Source: Kaistella flava (ex Peng et al. 2021)
GTDB lineage: Bacteria > Bacteroidota > Bacteroidia > Flavobacteriales > Weeksellaceae
Length of the DNA stretch: 64,000 bases
Assembly (NCBI RefSeq): GCF_015191005.1
Contig: NZ_CP040442.1
Coordinates: 3,596,001 to 3,660,000, forward strand
Direction: 5' to 3'
In this document: positions 17,441 through 26,915 of the stretch, one piece after another
Numbering within the stretch: position 1 is the stretch's first letter
Layout: each line of letters starts with the position of its first letter
Program-made: the position numbers and the translations under genes
Notes under the pieces: model-generated
What the model was told of the DNA's origin: nothing
The model's database searches: none
What the model saw: only the letters and a program-made list of their open reading frames with translations

Positions 17441-17860
17441 ATGGAAAACAAAGAACAGATTTTAGAAAAATTAAATACTTGGGGTGGCGAAACCTTAGGT
17501 AAAACTTTAGATATTATTTTTACTGATGTTACTGATGACACGTTGACGGCAACAATGCCTGTCAGTCCGAAAGTACATCAGCCGTACGGAATTTTACATG
17601 GTGGCGCAAGCTGTGTTTTAGCGGAAACATTGGGTTCTTCGCTATCAGTTTTACATGTAGATACTGAAAAATTTGCACCGGTTGGAACCAATATTAATTC
17701 CAATCATTTGCGCAGTAAAAAAGACGGAATCGTTACTGGAACTGCAAGATTTATCCGCAAAGGAAATACGATGCATGTTTCTGAAATTGAAATCCGTGAT
17801 GAAAAAGGAACGCTCATCAATCATACTACGATGACCAACAATATTATTCCTCGTAAATAG
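17441..17860 (+). CDS. menI: Hotdog-fold thioesterase, probable DHNA-CoA hydrolase
   Basis: The 139-residue protein is a PaaI/YbdB-type hotdog thioesterase, with the motif HQPYGILHGGASCVLAETLGS around the catalytic Glu. It lies 9 bases before an isochorismate synthase gene. Menaquinone synthesis needs both isochorismate synthase and a thioesterase that releases 1,4-dihydroxy-2-naphthoate from its CoA ester, so MenI is the best reading. That specific role is inferred from context; other acyl-CoA substrates are possible. The start at 17441 is preferred because an upstream ATG (17408) would run into the acyltransferase gene. Confidence 0.8.
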   Translation: MENKEQILEKLNTWGGETLGKTLDIIFTDVTDDTLTATMPVSPKVHQPYGILHGGASCVLAETLGSSLSVLHVDTEKFAPVGTNINSNHLRSKKDGIVTGTARFIRKGNTMHVSEIEIRDEKGTLINHTTMTNNIIPRK

Positions 17861-17869
17861 TAAGTAGTA

Positions 17870-18841
17870 ATGTTGTATTTCAGATATCCTTTTTCTGACC
17901 AAATTTTTACAACTGATGAAACTTTAGTTACAAAATCAGTTCGTTTTGTATCTTTTGATACCAATGAAATACTTGATTTTAATGGAAATATAAATGAAGT
18001 TTCTTTAGATGAATTTTCAGGAAATCAAATTTTTTCTGATACAGTTCCTTCTGTTTTAAATAATTTTAAAGAAGAAAACGAGATCGATTATCTGGAAAAA
18101 ATTACTCAGGTCATTAACTTTGCTAAAGAGAATGATCTTTCTAAGTTGGTGATTTCTCGTAGAAAGTTAGTTGATTTCAGCAATGATAAAATCAATTTAT
18201 CTCAAACCTTTTTAAATCTCAGTCAGTCTTATCCAAATGCATTCGTTTATTTATTTGTTAAAAATGGGAAATGTTGGATAGGTGCTTTTTCGGAAGTTCT
18301 CGGAAAATTCAATAAGAAAACTTCGGAGTTTGAAACGATGAGTTTAGCGGGAACAATTCCTGTAAATGAAGATTGGACTAATAAGGAAATTGAAGAGCAG
18401 CAACCAGTTACCGATTACATTGCAAATATTTTAAAAGATTATTCTGTTGAGATTAATCAGTCTGAAACATACGACCATCCATCAGGAAACATCAAACATT
18501 TACGAACGGATTTTAAAGCGAAAATTGACCGGGAAGATTTAGAAAAAGTAATTTCAGAATTACATCCAACTCCTGCAGTTTGTGGATTTCCAAAGGAATT
18601 TTGCCGAAACGCAATTTCAGAATTTGAAAATTATTCGCGCAGTTTTTATGCAGGTTATATCAAAGTAGAAACTGACGAAACGATTCAGTATTTTGTCAAT
18701 TTAAGATGTGCTGAGTTTTTTAAAAATGCTGCCCTGTTATACGTCGGTGGTGGAATTACTGCAGACAGTTCTCCCGATAAAGAGTGGCAAGAAACCGAAT
18801 TAAAAGCTGGAGCTATTTTGAAGAATCTTTCTTTTAATTAA
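17870..18841 (+). CDS. menF: Isochorismate synthase (chorismate-binding enzyme)
   Basis: At 323 residues it is shorter at the N-terminus than E. coli MenF, as is usual in Bacteroidota. The chorismate-binding C-terminal domain shows LSKLVISRRKLV, ETMSLAGTIPV, HLRTDFKAKI, LHPTPAVCGFPKE (active-site motif) and YAGYIKVE...LRCAEFFKNAALLYVGGGITADS. It should turn chorismate to isochorismate with magnesium. Pairing with the hotdog thioesterase gene points to menaquinone rather than siderophore synthesis. No other men gene is in view. Confidence 0.88.
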   Translation: MLYFRYPFSDQIFTTDETLVTKSVRFVSFDTNEILDFNGNINEVSLDEFSGNQIFSDTVPSVLNNFKEENEIDYLEKITQVINFAKENDLSKLVISRRKLVDFSNDKINLSQTFLNLSQSYPNAFVYLFVKNGKCWIGAFSEVLGKFNKKTSEFETMSLAGTIPVNEDWTNKEIEEQQPVTDYIANILKDYSVEINQSETYDHPSGNIKHLRTDFKAKIDREDLEKVISELHPTPAVCGFPKEFCRNAISEFENYSRSFYAGYIKVETDETIQYFVNLRCAEFFKNAALLYVGGGITADSSPDKEWQETELKAGAILKNLSFN

Positions 18842-18925
18842 AAAGTACGCATATTGTAAACTCTCAGTATCTCAATTATCTGTTCGAATTACTTCGCTGA
18901 TTTACCAATTGAATTTCACGAAAAT

Positions 18926-19303
18926 TTAATGTGTAAATCCCATCAAAAAACTCACCACCATAATTCCCAAAACGATTAAAGATACGACTACATAAGTGTA
19001 ATCTTTCTCTTTAATATATCCAGCGAGTGCGAAAATAATTCGAACTAAAGGCGTTAGAATCAGCAACAAAATCCCCAATTGAATAATTGCCATTCCTTCA
19101 AAATTCATCAGTGAAGTCCAGAAACTTCGCCAGATATTATCTTCCGCTATTTCTAATGAAGCGTAATCTTTAGGCATTTCAAAACCTTCCAGCGAAAGCT
19201 TAATAAATCCCAAAAACGAAGTAATAACCGATAATAGTACACCAATCCGAAGAAGATTTCCCACGGAACGGTTAAGGTCGATATCTGTAAAATGCTTCTT
19301 CAT
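18926..19303 (-). CDS. DUF1634 membrane protein
   Basis: This is a 125-residue protein with three hydrophobic helices (near 15-37, 63-90 and 100-123) in the DUF1634 pattern. Its start codon directly abuts the stop of the TauE-type transporter gene (TAA then ATG), so they are cotranslated. DUF1634 genes regularly accompany TSUP transporters and may form an auxiliary subunit. Function is not known. Confidence 0.85.
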   Translation of the reverse strand: MKKHFTDIDLNRSVGNLLRIGVLLSVITSFLGFIKLSLEGFEMPKDYASLEIAEDNIWRSFWTSLMNFEGMAIIQLGILLLILTPLVRIIFALAGYIKEKDYTYVVVSLIVLGIMVVSFLMGFTH

Positions 19304-20134
19304 TTACTTAAAATTATGGTTAATTCCGTTGTACATCATATAAATCGAAAGGATACTAACTACAACTGCGAACACGACTTTCAATTTTTTAGTTTGAGAA
19401 ACAATCAAAGTTTTTGATCCAATAAAACTTCCTAAAACGACACCGATTAATACCGGAGCCACAATTACAGGAATGATTTCACCACGTTGAAAATAGATCA
19501 GTGAACTCGCTACAGCAGTTACACCAATCATAAAATTACTGGTTGTTGTAGAAACTTTAAAAGGAAGTTTCATCATGTTATCCATGGCTAAAACCTTCAA
19601 TGCGCCTGATCCTATTCCTAAAAGTCCTGACATAATTCCTGCAAATACCATCATGAAAAAACCTGAAACGGTATTTCTGGCAGAGTATTCTTTAACAACA
19701 CCTTTGTCTGGAAAAGTTCCAAATAATTGTAGTTTATGCTCTAGGCTACCTCCTACTATTGGTTCCTGATGATCTGGCTTTTTCCGTAAATTCAGAACCA
19801 CGGTCATAATTAAGATGCTTGCAAAAATAATCCCAATGGTATTAGGATTTAAAATTCCCGAAATTAAAGCACCGATAATTGCGCCGGTTGTCGTGGCGAT
19901 TTCTAAGAACATTCCGATCCTGACATTGGTAAAGCCCTCTTTTACAAAAGCAACCGCAGAACCGGAAGAAGTACCGATGACTGAAATCAGTGAAGCACCA
20001 ATTGCGTAATGCATTGGGACACCGAAGCCAAGAGTAAGTAAAGGAATGATGACAACGCCGCCGCCTAATCCAGTTAAGGATCCTAATAATCCAGCGGCCA
20101 CAGCTCCGAAGAACAGAATTAATATTTCCGACAT
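19304..20134 (-). CDS. TSUP-family transporter (TauE/SafE, sulfite exporter-like)
   Basis: The 276-residue protein has about eight transmembrane helices and the repeated glycine-rich TauE motif (GLLGSLTGLGGGVVIIPLLTLGFGVP; later SGLLGIGSGALKVLAMD). The family carries organosulfur or sulfite-type anions, with direction and substrate unproved here. It is the first gene of a two-gene minus-strand unit with DUF1634. Divergent promoter space with the DUF1543 gene is 109 bases. Confidence 0.9.
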   Translation of the reverse strand: MSEILILFFGAVAAGLLGSLTGLGGGVVIIPLLTLGFGVPMHYAIGASLISVIGTSSGSAVAFVKEGFTNVRIGMFLEIATTTGAIIGALISGILNPNTIGIIFASILIMTVVLNLRKKPDHQEPIVGGSLEHKLQLFGTFPDKGVVKEYSARNTVSGFFMMVFAGIMSGLLGIGSGALKVLAMDNMMKLPFKVSTTTSNFMIGVTAVASSLIYFQRGEIIPVIVAPVLIGVVLGSFIGSKTLIVSQTKKLKVVFAVVVSILSIYMMYNGINHNFK

Positions 20135-20243
20135 GCAGCAAATTTAGGTATTTTTAACTTTTTAGAAAATATTTTCATATTAAAAATAGCTTAATAATAT
20201 TTTATACAATTTATTTAAACCGTATTTTTGTTTTTTCTTGAAC

Positions 20244-20795
20244 ATGAAATTATTCTATATCATTCTCGGCGCTACACCAAAAGGCAGAAATACGGAGCAA
20301 CATGATGTGTTTTTCGGTATTGCGGAAACATTGAAGGAATTGATTCCTGAGATGAAAAAATTCTGGATGGAAGCACAAGGTAAAATTCATATCGATTGTT
20401 ATCAGGAAGTGAAATATATTGACGGTTTCGAAGTGAAAATCGTCGAGAAAGATTCACAAATTTCCGAGAAACAACTGTTCTTTATTAATCTTGGTGGTTA
20501 TCAGCATGGAAAGTTTGAGGAGCTTCATCAACAATATTTGATGGTTGGCAAATCGATGGCTGAGATTATTAGAAGAGTGAAGAAAACCGATTTTTATAAA
20601 AATATGGGCTTCAAAAATGCAGAAAGTCATATTGATGACAAACACGGCGTTGACATTGATGATATCTTTAAAGTAAATGATATTTTATCTTTAAAAATGA
20701 AAGAAAAATATTCTATAGTTTTAGAAAAAACGGAGGTTGAAAATCAGGAGAATTATACATTTATCGGCTATTTGGCAATTAGTAAATTAAAGTAA
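20244..20795 (+). CDS. DUF1543 domain protein
   Basis: The 183-residue soluble protein begins MKLFYIILGATPKGRNTEQHDVFFGI, the typical start of DUF1543 proteins. Two similar alpha/beta halves are suggested by the repeated pattern FFGIAETLKELIPEM...HIDCYQEV and FINLGGYQHGKFEELHQ. Biochemical role is unknown. It ends 7 bases before purK and is probably cotranscribed. A TATTTTTG box (20223-20230) lies just upstream. A TTG 6 bases earlier could also serve as start but the ATG is preferred. Confidence 0.8.
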   Translation: MKLFYIILGATPKGRNTEQHDVFFGIAETLKELIPEMKKFWMEAQGKIHIDCYQEVKYIDGFEVKIVEKDSQISEKQLFFINLGGYQHGKFEELHQQYLMVGKSMAEIIRRVKKTDFYKNMGFKNAESHIDDKHGVDIDDIFKVNDILSLKMKEKYSIVLEKTEVENQENYTFIGYLAISKLK

Positions 20796-20802
20796 ATAAA
20801 AA

Positions 20803-21915
20803 ATGAAAATAGGAATTTTAGGAGGCGGACAATTGGGTAGAATGTTAATTCAGGAAGCATTGAAATACGATGATCAATTTCATATGCTCGATCCAAATGA
20901 GGATTGTTCTTGTGCCCATATTTCTGTTTTCACCAAAGGAGATTTTAATAAAAAACAAGATGTTCTCGATTTTGGAAAAGACAAAGATGTAGTTTCTATT
21001 GAAATTGAACATGTGAATGTCGAAGCTTTAGAAGAGTTAGAAAAGCAAGGAGTGAAAGTAATTCCGAATTCCAATATCATTAAAATTATTCAGCAGAAAA
21101 TTTTGCAGAAACAGTTTTACGACGAGTACCAAATTCCAAGTCCAGAATTTCAGATTATTTTATCAAAAGAGGAGGAGATTGTTATCGGATTTCCTTTTGT
21201 TCAAAAACTAAATACTGGAGGTTATGATGGGAAAGGAGTTCAGATTATTAAAGATGAAAATGATTTTAATAATTTATGGGATGAACCTTCCGTTTTAGAA
21301 AATTTAGTAGATATTGATAAAGAACTTTCTTTAATTATTGCTAAAAATGAGCGTGGCGAAATCAAGAGTTTTCCTGTAACTGAGATGGTTGCTGATCCTA
21401 AATTAAATTTATTAGATTTTAATATTTGTCCAACTCAGATTTCTGATGATGTTCAAAATCAAATTGATGTCATTGCTGAAAAGTTCATGAAAGCTGCCGA
21501 TTCGGAAGGTTTGTTTGCCATCGAATTATTCCTGGATAAAAATGGAAAAGTTTGGGTCAATGAAACTGCGCCGAGATTACATAATTCGGGACATCAATCA
21601 CAGGAAGGAAATGCCAACTCTCAGTTTGAACAATTCTATCGTGTTTTGAAAAACCTTCCTTTGGCAGATACTTCTGCTTTTGGATTTTCAGGAATGCTAA
21701 ATTTAGTTGGTGAAGAAAATTTTAGCGGTAAAGTAAAATACGAAGGTTTAGAAAATGTGTTGAAATTACCAAATGCTTACGTTCATTTATACGGAAAAAC
21801 GGAAACGAAACCTGGGCGAAAAATGGGACACATTAATGTTCTGGCAGATTCTCGTGAAGAACTTTTAGAACAATTAATTAATATTAAATCTTTGGTAAAA
21901 GTGGTTGCTGAGTAA
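20803..21915 (+). CDS. purK: N5-carboxyaminoimidazole ribonucleotide synthase
   Basis: The 370-residue ATP-grasp enzyme carboxylates aminoimidazole ribonucleotide with bicarbonate in purine synthesis. It starts MKIGILGGGQLGRMLIQEAL, the classical PurK start. The ATP-grasp region carries FVQKLNTGGYDGKGVQI, and the metal-binding end carries FAIELFLDKNGKVWVNETAPRLHNSGH. Length is normal. PurE is not adjacent in this window. Confidence 0.97.
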   Translation: MKIGILGGGQLGRMLIQEALKYDDQFHMLDPNEDCSCAHISVFTKGDFNKKQDVLDFGKDKDVVSIEIEHVNVEALEELEKQGVKVIPNSNIIKIIQQKILQKQFYDEYQIPSPEFQIILSKEEEIVIGFPFVQKLNTGGYDGKGVQIIKDENDFNNLWDEPSVLENLVDIDKELSLIIAKNERGEIKSFPVTEMVADPKLNLLDFNICPTQISDDVQNQIDVIAEKFMKAADSEGLFAIELFLDKNGKVWVNETAPRLHNSGHQSQEGNANSQFEQFYRVLKNLPLADTSAFGFSGMLNLVGEENFSGKVKYEGLENVLKLPNAYVHLYGKTETKPGRKMGHINVLADSREELLEQLINIKSLVKVVAE

Positions 21916-21945
21916 TTAATTGAACTTAATTCTAATTCAAAAAAA

Positions 21946-21971
21946 AAGGACTCTTCAGAAAAAGAGTCCTT
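21946..21971. terminator. Terminator between convergent purK and dapA
   Basis: A 10-bp perfect stem (AAGGACTCTT / AAGAGTCCTT) with 6-base loop has an A run on its left, which reads as a long T run for the minus-strand dapA transcript. It may also stop purK. Confidence 0.85.
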
Positions 21972-21993
21972 ACTTATATTTGAAATACGGCAA

Positions 21994-22866
21994 TTATATT
22001 GTTGCCATTTCAGCTTTAATCTTATTCTGTAATCCTTCACTTGCAATAACTAAAGGCAATCTTACAAAGTTTTTAACGATTCCCATTTCAGCTAAAATCG
22101 TTTTAATTCCGGCAGGATTTCCTTCTGCGAAAATCATTCTGGTGATTTCTACCAATTTATTGTGAATTTCATAAGCTTCTTTTATTTTTCCATCAAATGC
22201 CAACTGAACCATTGTAGAAAATTCTTTTGGATAAGCTTGTCCGATTACTGAAATCACACCATTTCCACCCGCTAAAGTTACTGGAAGTGTATATTCATCG
22301 TCACCGGAAACCAAATTAAAATGCTCGGGTTTTTGACGTAAAATATCGAAATACTGATTAATATTTGGGCCAGCTTCTTTAATTAAAAATAAATTCGGGA
22401 AATCTTTTGCTAATCTTAAAGTAGTGGAAGCTTCTAGATTTTGTCCTGTTCTTGATGGAACATTATAGATAATAATTTGTTTTCCAGTTCCTGCCAACAT
22501 TTTATAATGCTGATAAAGCCCTTCCTGATTAGGTCTGTTGTAATAAGGAGATACAGAAAGTACCGCATCGAAATCTGATAAATCAGTTTCTTCGATTTGT
22601 CTTTTTACTTCCATCGTGTCATTTCCACCGATTCCTAAAACCAAAGGAAGACGTTTATTATTAACCTTTATAATATGTTGAGTAACTGCTTTTTTCTCTT
22701 CATTAGAAAGCGTTGCTGCTTCTGCGGTCGTTCCTAAAACAACCAAGTAATTTGTTCCGTTGTTGATGTTGAACTCAACCAATTTGGTTAAAGAATCAAA
22801 ATCTACGGATAAATCTTCATTAAAAGGCGTAACTAAAGCTACACCAAGACCTTTTAAATTGCTCAT
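21994..22866 (-). CDS. dapA: 4-hydroxy-tetrahydrodipicolinate synthase
   Basis: The 290-residue TIM-barrel enzyme condenses pyruvate with aspartate semialdehyde in the lysine/diaminopimelate route. Visible marks are LGTTAEAATLSNEE (pyruvate and substrate binding), IIYNVPSRTGQNL with the conserved Tyr, IKEAGPNINQ with the Schiff-base Lys, and VSGDDEYTLPVTLAGGNGVISV. Length fits the family. It stands as a single gene, convergent with purK. Confidence 0.96.
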   Translation of the reverse strand: MSNLKGLGVALVTPFNEDLSVDFDSLTKLVEFNINNGTNYLVVLGTTAEAATLSNEEKKAVTQHIIKVNNKRLPLVLGIGGNDTMEVKRQIEETDLSDFDAVLSVSPYYNRPNQEGLYQHYKMLAGTGKQIIIYNVPSRTGQNLEASTTLRLAKDFPNLFLIKEAGPNINQYFDILRQKPEHFNLVSGDDEYTLPVTLAGGNGVISVIGQAYPKEFSTMVQLAFDGKIKEAYEIHNKLVEITRMIFAEGNPAGIKTILAEMGIVKNFVRLPLVIASEGLQNKIKAEMATI

Positions 22867-22948
22867 TTTTATAAAATTAATGTTTCAAAATTACGAAAAT
22901 TAATACTAGAATTTATTAAAAAAAAGGATAAGTTTATATTCATATCTT

Positions 22949-22956
22949 TATATTTG
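22949..22956 (+). promoter_or_regulatory. Candidate -7 element for the nucleotidase operon
   Basis: TATATTTG (TAnnTTTG) lies 21 bases before the ATG at 22978. No TTG is found at the usual -33 spacing. Confidence 0.45.
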
Positions 22957-22977
22957 CAATAATACATTTTAATGATA

Positions 22978-23748
22978 ATGAAGACAAAATATTTGATTTC
23001 TTGTTTAGCACTTTTAGCGATTATTTCGTGTAAAACACCGCTGAGTGTTGCGAATGTGCAGACGCAGAAAAATATTTCTATTTCTAAAGAATTGCCTGAA
23101 GATGCAATTTTCACAAAGGTTATAGAACCTTATAAAGTAGAACTGGAAGGGAAAATGAATAAACTAATTTCACATACTTCTGTAGATTTAACAAAACAAG
23201 GCGATAATAGTAATTTGGGAAATCTCTTGGCAGATTATACTTTTGAAGGCGCCGATGCTTGGGGGAAAAAAAATGGACTTCCCAATGGAGTTGATGCTGC
23301 AGTAATTAATATCGGTGGAATTAGAACGAATATCGGAGCCGGCGATATTTTAACGAAGCATGTTTATGAAGTAATGCCGTTTGAAAATGAACTAATAATC
23401 GTTAAAATGAAAGGAACTGATTTGCAGGGACTTTTTGATTATTATCTGAAAACTCAGGTCAATAATCCCGTTTCTCATTTTTATATTGAAACTGAAAATG
23501 GAATGAATGTCAAGGAATTGGTGAACGGAAAAGAAATAGAGCCAACCAAAATATATTATATTGCAACGTCGGATTATTTAGCAATGGGTGGTGATAATAT
23601 GTCCTTTTTTGAAAAAGGAGAACTGATTCCAACGGGAATAAAATTACGGGATTTGTTTTTGGAGAAATTTATTGCTAATCCTGAAGTTAAATCCCCAACA
23701 GATATTCGCCTGAATTTTAAAAACAAAAAAAACAAAACTGATGAATAG
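22978..23748 (+). CDS. 5'-nucleotidase C-terminal domain lipoprotein
   Basis: The 256-residue product starts with a lipoprotein signal (MKTKYLISCLALLAIISC). The rest is the 5'-nucleotidase C-terminal (substrate-binding) domain seen in UshA, with GDNSNLGNLLADYTFEGADAW, VINIGGIRTNIGAGDI, VMPFENELIIVKMKG and YYIATSDYLAMGGDNM. The catalytic metallophosphatase domain is absent and is supplied by the next gene, overlapping by 8 bases. So a two-domain enzyme is encoded as two proteins, substrate domain first. The alternative ATG at 22972 adds two residues. Confidence 0.87.
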   Translation: MKTKYLISCLALLAIISCKTPLSVANVQTQKNISISKELPEDAIFTKVIEPYKVELEGKMNKLISHTSVDLTKQGDNSNLGNLLADYTFEGADAWGKKNGLPNGVDAAVINIGGIRTNIGAGDILTKHVYEVMPFENELIIVKMKGTDLQGLFDYYLKTQVNNPVSHFYIETENGMNVKELVNGKEIEPTKIYYIATSDYLAMGGDNMSFFEKGELIPTGIKLRDLFLEKFIANPEVKSPTDIRLNFKNKKNKTDE

Positions 23749-24691
23749 GAAACAGTTTTTAAGAACTATTGGTGGTGGAACATTGGCGATGACTTTGGCG
23801 CCTAATCTTTTAATGGCAGAAGGTTTTACGGCTTTAAATGCTGCTTCAGAATATCAGCTGACTATTTTACATACTAACGATCAACACAGTAGAATTGAGC
23901 CTTTTGATTCCAGTTATACAAAAAATCCGAATCAAGGTGGTTTTGCTCGTCGTGCCGCTTTAATTCAAAAAATTCGTGGCCAAGAAAAAAATGTTCTTTT
24001 GCTTGATTCCGGTGATACTTTTCAAGGAACTCCATATTTTAATTTCTTTGGTGGCGAACTTGAATTTAAATTAATGTCGATGATGGGTTATGATGCTTCT
24101 ACAATGGGGAATCATGATTTTGATAATGGATTGGCAGGTTTTAAAAAAGCACAGCCGAATGCGAAATTCCCTTTCATTTGCTCAAACTATGATTTTTCAA
24201 ATACCATTTTGGACGGACAAACTATTCCTTATAAAATTTTTAATAAAAATGGAATTAAAGTAGGAATATTTGGAGTTGGAATTCAGCTGGAAGGATTGGT
24301 CGGTAAGAAAGAGTACGGCGAAACCGTTTACCAGAATCCTATCGAAATTTCGCAGCATTACGCAGACTTTTTAAGAAAAGAAAAAAAATGTGATTTGGTG
24401 ATTTGTCTTTCTCATATCGGATATGATTATAAAGATGATCCGAAGAAACTTTCAGATAAAATTTTAGCTGCAAAAACCGATGGAATTGATTTGATTTTAG
24501 GTGGACATACGCATACTTTTTTGCCGGAACCACAATCGTTCATGAACCGGTCTGGTAAAAATGTTTTGGTCAACCAAGTGGGTTGGGCAGGATTGCTTTT
24601 AGGAAAAATCAACTTTTATTTCGATAAAAATAAGAACGTGAAGAATATTTCATGGAACAATCAAGTTATAGATGCTAGCATTTTAGTGTAA
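23741..24691 (+). CDS. Metallophosphatase domain of a split 5'-nucleotidase
   Basis: The 316-residue product has a signal region (RKQFLRTIGGGTLAMTLAPNLLMA), Tat-like but with Arg-Lys in place of twin Arg. It is the calcineurin-like catalytic domain: LTILHTNDQHSRIEPF, LLLDSGDTFQGTP, TMGNHDFDNG, CLSHIGYD and LGGHTHTF hold the two-metal ligands. It should hydrolyse nucleotides or sugar-nucleotides in the periplasm with the C-terminal-domain lipoprotein encoded immediately upstream. The porZ-like gene starts 4 bases after the stop. Confidence 0.9.
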   Translation: MNRKQFLRTIGGGTLAMTLAPNLLMAEGFTALNAASEYQLTILHTNDQHSRIEPFDSSYTKNPNQGGFARRAALIQKIRGQEKNVLLLDSGDTFQGTPYFNFFGGELEFKLMSMMGYDASTMGNHDFDNGLAGFKKAQPNAKFPFICSNYDFSNTILDGQTIPYKIFNKNGIKVGIFGVGIQLEGLVGKKEYGETVYQNPIEISQHYADFLRKEKKCDLVICLSHIGYDYKDDPKKLSDKILAAKTDGIDLILGGHTHTFLPEPQSFMNRSGKNVLVNQVGWAGLLLGKINFYFDKNKNVKNISWNNQVIDASILV

Positions 24692-24695
24692 TCTT

Positions 24696-26915
24696 ATGAA
24701 AAAAATACTACTACTTTTATTCTGTGTTCTCTCGCTGAATTTATTTTCGCAAAAGATTTCTTCACCTAAATGGTCAGATCTTTTTTCTTACAATAATGTT
24801 TTAGCCATTCGCGAAGACAATGGAAAACTCATTGCTGCAACTGAAAATGGAATCTTTTTCTACACGCCGGCATCTGGAGAAATAACCAAATTATCAAAAG
24901 CCAATGGATTGCATGAAGTAAAGATTTCAGCTTTCGATTATAATCCTGAAACCAAAATTGGTTTGGTTGGTTATAAAAATGGTTCTTTGGATGTGATTAC
25001 GCCAGATGGAATTACTTACGTGGTCGATATTCCGATTGCAACAGGATATAGTGGTGATAAAAAAATCAATCATATTTCTATTACAGGCAATTTAGCGGTA
25101 ATCTCGGTGGGTTATGGTGTTTCTGTTTTTAGATTAGATAAAAAAGAATTTGGAGACTCGGCATTCTTTATTAGTAATGGTGTTTATGAAGGTGTAAAAG
25201 AAGCGGTAATTAAAGATAATTTAGTTTACGCATTGACTCCAGGCGGTTTAAAATCTCATCAAATGAATGTTACTTTTCCGATTTACAACACATGGAATAT
25301 GGTTTCTGCCGGAAGTTTTACTCAAATAGCAAGCGGAAGTGTTTTAGCTTATGCTAATTCCAATACCGTAAAATATGGTGATGGAAATACATATTCAACA
25401 TTGCCACGGAGTTTTTCGAATGTTCAGGATGTTGTGGTGACGACTCAAAATATTGTTGTAACGGATGTTGCACAAGTTTTTGTTTTTGATTTAGCAGGAA
25501 ACAGTATAAAATCTTATAATGCAAGTGATGCTTTAAATACAGGTTTTTTCTACAATTCTAAAATTTATGGAGGTTCTAAATTGTCAGGCATTGTTAATGA
25601 GAGCGGCGAGCGGCTTAAGCCAAATGGTCCGTATAGCAATACATCTTATAAAATAAATATTGAAGGAGAGCAAATTGTAATTTCCTCAGGTGGAAGGGTT
25701 GCTTACAATGATCCTGCTTATAATTATTTAGGTTATTATCATTTTGATGGGGCACGATGGAATTATCCTGCTTTTTTTGAAAGTTTCCCTGGTCCTTTAA
25801 ATGTGTTAGATGCTATCATTAATCCTTCTAAACCAAATGAAATATTTTTTGTAAACTTTACTTTTGTAGATGGGCAGAAAGGTATTTATAGAATGGAGAA
25901 TAATGAGTTTGCAAAAAAATATGAAACATCTGATCCATATCGTAATCGTATAGTAGGATTAACCTTTGATGATAATAATCAGTTGTTTGTCTCTGCTTCT
26001 TTTAACGGAACAATTGGATTCTACTATTATAAACCAATATCGGATTCATTTACCAAAGTAGAAGTAGTAGGAGGAAGCTCTGTTCAAAAACCTTTCGCGA
26101 ATTCAGGTATACTGTATATTCCATCACCTTACACTGGTGGCGGATTATTGATGTATGATTATAAAAACACGCCCTCTTCGTTAAGTGATGACCGTTTTAA
26201 GATATTAAAAAAGAGTAATAATTTACCTGCAGATCAAGTTCTTTCTACAGATTTAGATAAAAACGAAAATCTATGGATTGGAACACAAAATGGTCTTCGG
26301 ATTATTCAAAATCCTTCAGCGACAATCGATGAAAGTAATCCACAGACTGAACCTATTATTATTGAGGAAAATGGAGTTGGTGAAGAGCTTTTTAGAGATA
26401 GTCCTATATTACAGATTGAAGTAGATTCTGGTAATCAGAAATGGGTTTCTGTTGATGATGGTGGAGTCTTTTATTTGAGTTCAAATGGTGAACAAACCTT
26501 ACAGCAGTTTACCAAAGCTAATTCACCTCTTCCAACTAATAGTGTGACCGACATTAAAGTGGACAGTAAAACTGGAAAAGTATATTTTGTTACTTTGGAT
26601 GGAGTAGTCGTTTACCAAGGTGATGTTTTGGAAGTCACTGAAAACTTCGGCGATGTTTTGGTATATCCAAATCCTGTCGTTTACGCTCAGTATAAAGGCA
26701 ATGTCCGTATTCGTGGTTTAGCTGCTAAAACAAATATTAGAATTACTGATGCAGCTGGGAATTTAGTTCATCAAGCCGTAGCACGGGGTGGATCGTATGA
26801 GTGGAATCTTGCTAATCATCGTGGTGTACGTGTCGCCTCTGGGATTTATTTTGTCTTAATGACCAATGAAGATGGAACAGATACCGCTACTGCTAAAATT
26901 GCTGTGGTTAATTAA
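24696..26915 (+). CDS. porZ: PorZ-like beta-propeller protein with C-terminal sorting domain
   Basis: The 739-residue protein has a signal peptide (MKKILLLLFCVLSLNLFSQ), then about 600 residues of repeated beta-propeller blades (for example NGIFFYTPASGEITKL, LWIGTQNGLRIIQ, KWVSVDDGGVFYLS), and a C-terminal region beginning FGDVLVYPNPVVYAQ that resembles a type A T9SS domain (VASGIYFVLMTNEDG). This matches PorZ, the surface component of the T9SS attachment complex that presents A-LPS to the sortase. The overlap with recO by one base is a compact arrangement. PorZ is inferred from architecture; other two-propeller T9SS proteins exist. Confidence 0.8.
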   Translation: MKKILLLLFCVLSLNLFSQKISSPKWSDLFSYNNVLAIREDNGKLIAATENGIFFYTPASGEITKLSKANGLHEVKISAFDYNPETKIGLVGYKNGSLDVITPDGITYVVDIPIATGYSGDKKINHISITGNLAVISVGYGVSVFRLDKKEFGDSAFFISNGVYEGVKEAVIKDNLVYALTPGGLKSHQMNVTFPIYNTWNMVSAGSFTQIASGSVLAYANSNTVKYGDGNTYSTLPRSFSNVQDVVVTTQNIVVTDVAQVFVFDLAGNSIKSYNASDALNTGFFYNSKIYGGSKLSGIVNESGERLKPNGPYSNTSYKINIEGEQIVISSGGRVAYNDPAYNYLGYYHFDGARWNYPAFFESFPGPLNVLDAIINPSKPNEIFFVNFTFVDGQKGIYRMENNEFAKKYETSDPYRNRIVGLTFDDNNQLFVSASFNGTIGFYYYKPISDSFTKVEVVGGSSVQKPFANSGILYIPSPYTGGGLLMYDYKNTPSSLSDDRFKILKKSNNLPADQVLSTDLDKNENLWIGTQNGLRIIQNPSATIDESNPQTEPIIIEENGVGEELFRDSPILQIEVDSGNQKWVSVDDGGVFYLSSNGEQTLQQFTKANSPLPTNSVTDIKVDSKTGKVYFVTLDGVVVYQGDVLEVTENFGDVLVYPNPVVYAQYKGNVRIRGLAAKTNIRITDAAGNLVHQAVARGGSYEWNLANHRGVRVASGIYFVLMTNEDGTDTATAKIAVVN

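Noticed and set aside
20238..20243. TTG start for the DUF1543 gene
   Set aside because: The ATG six bases later gives the usual family N-terminus MKLFYIILGA.
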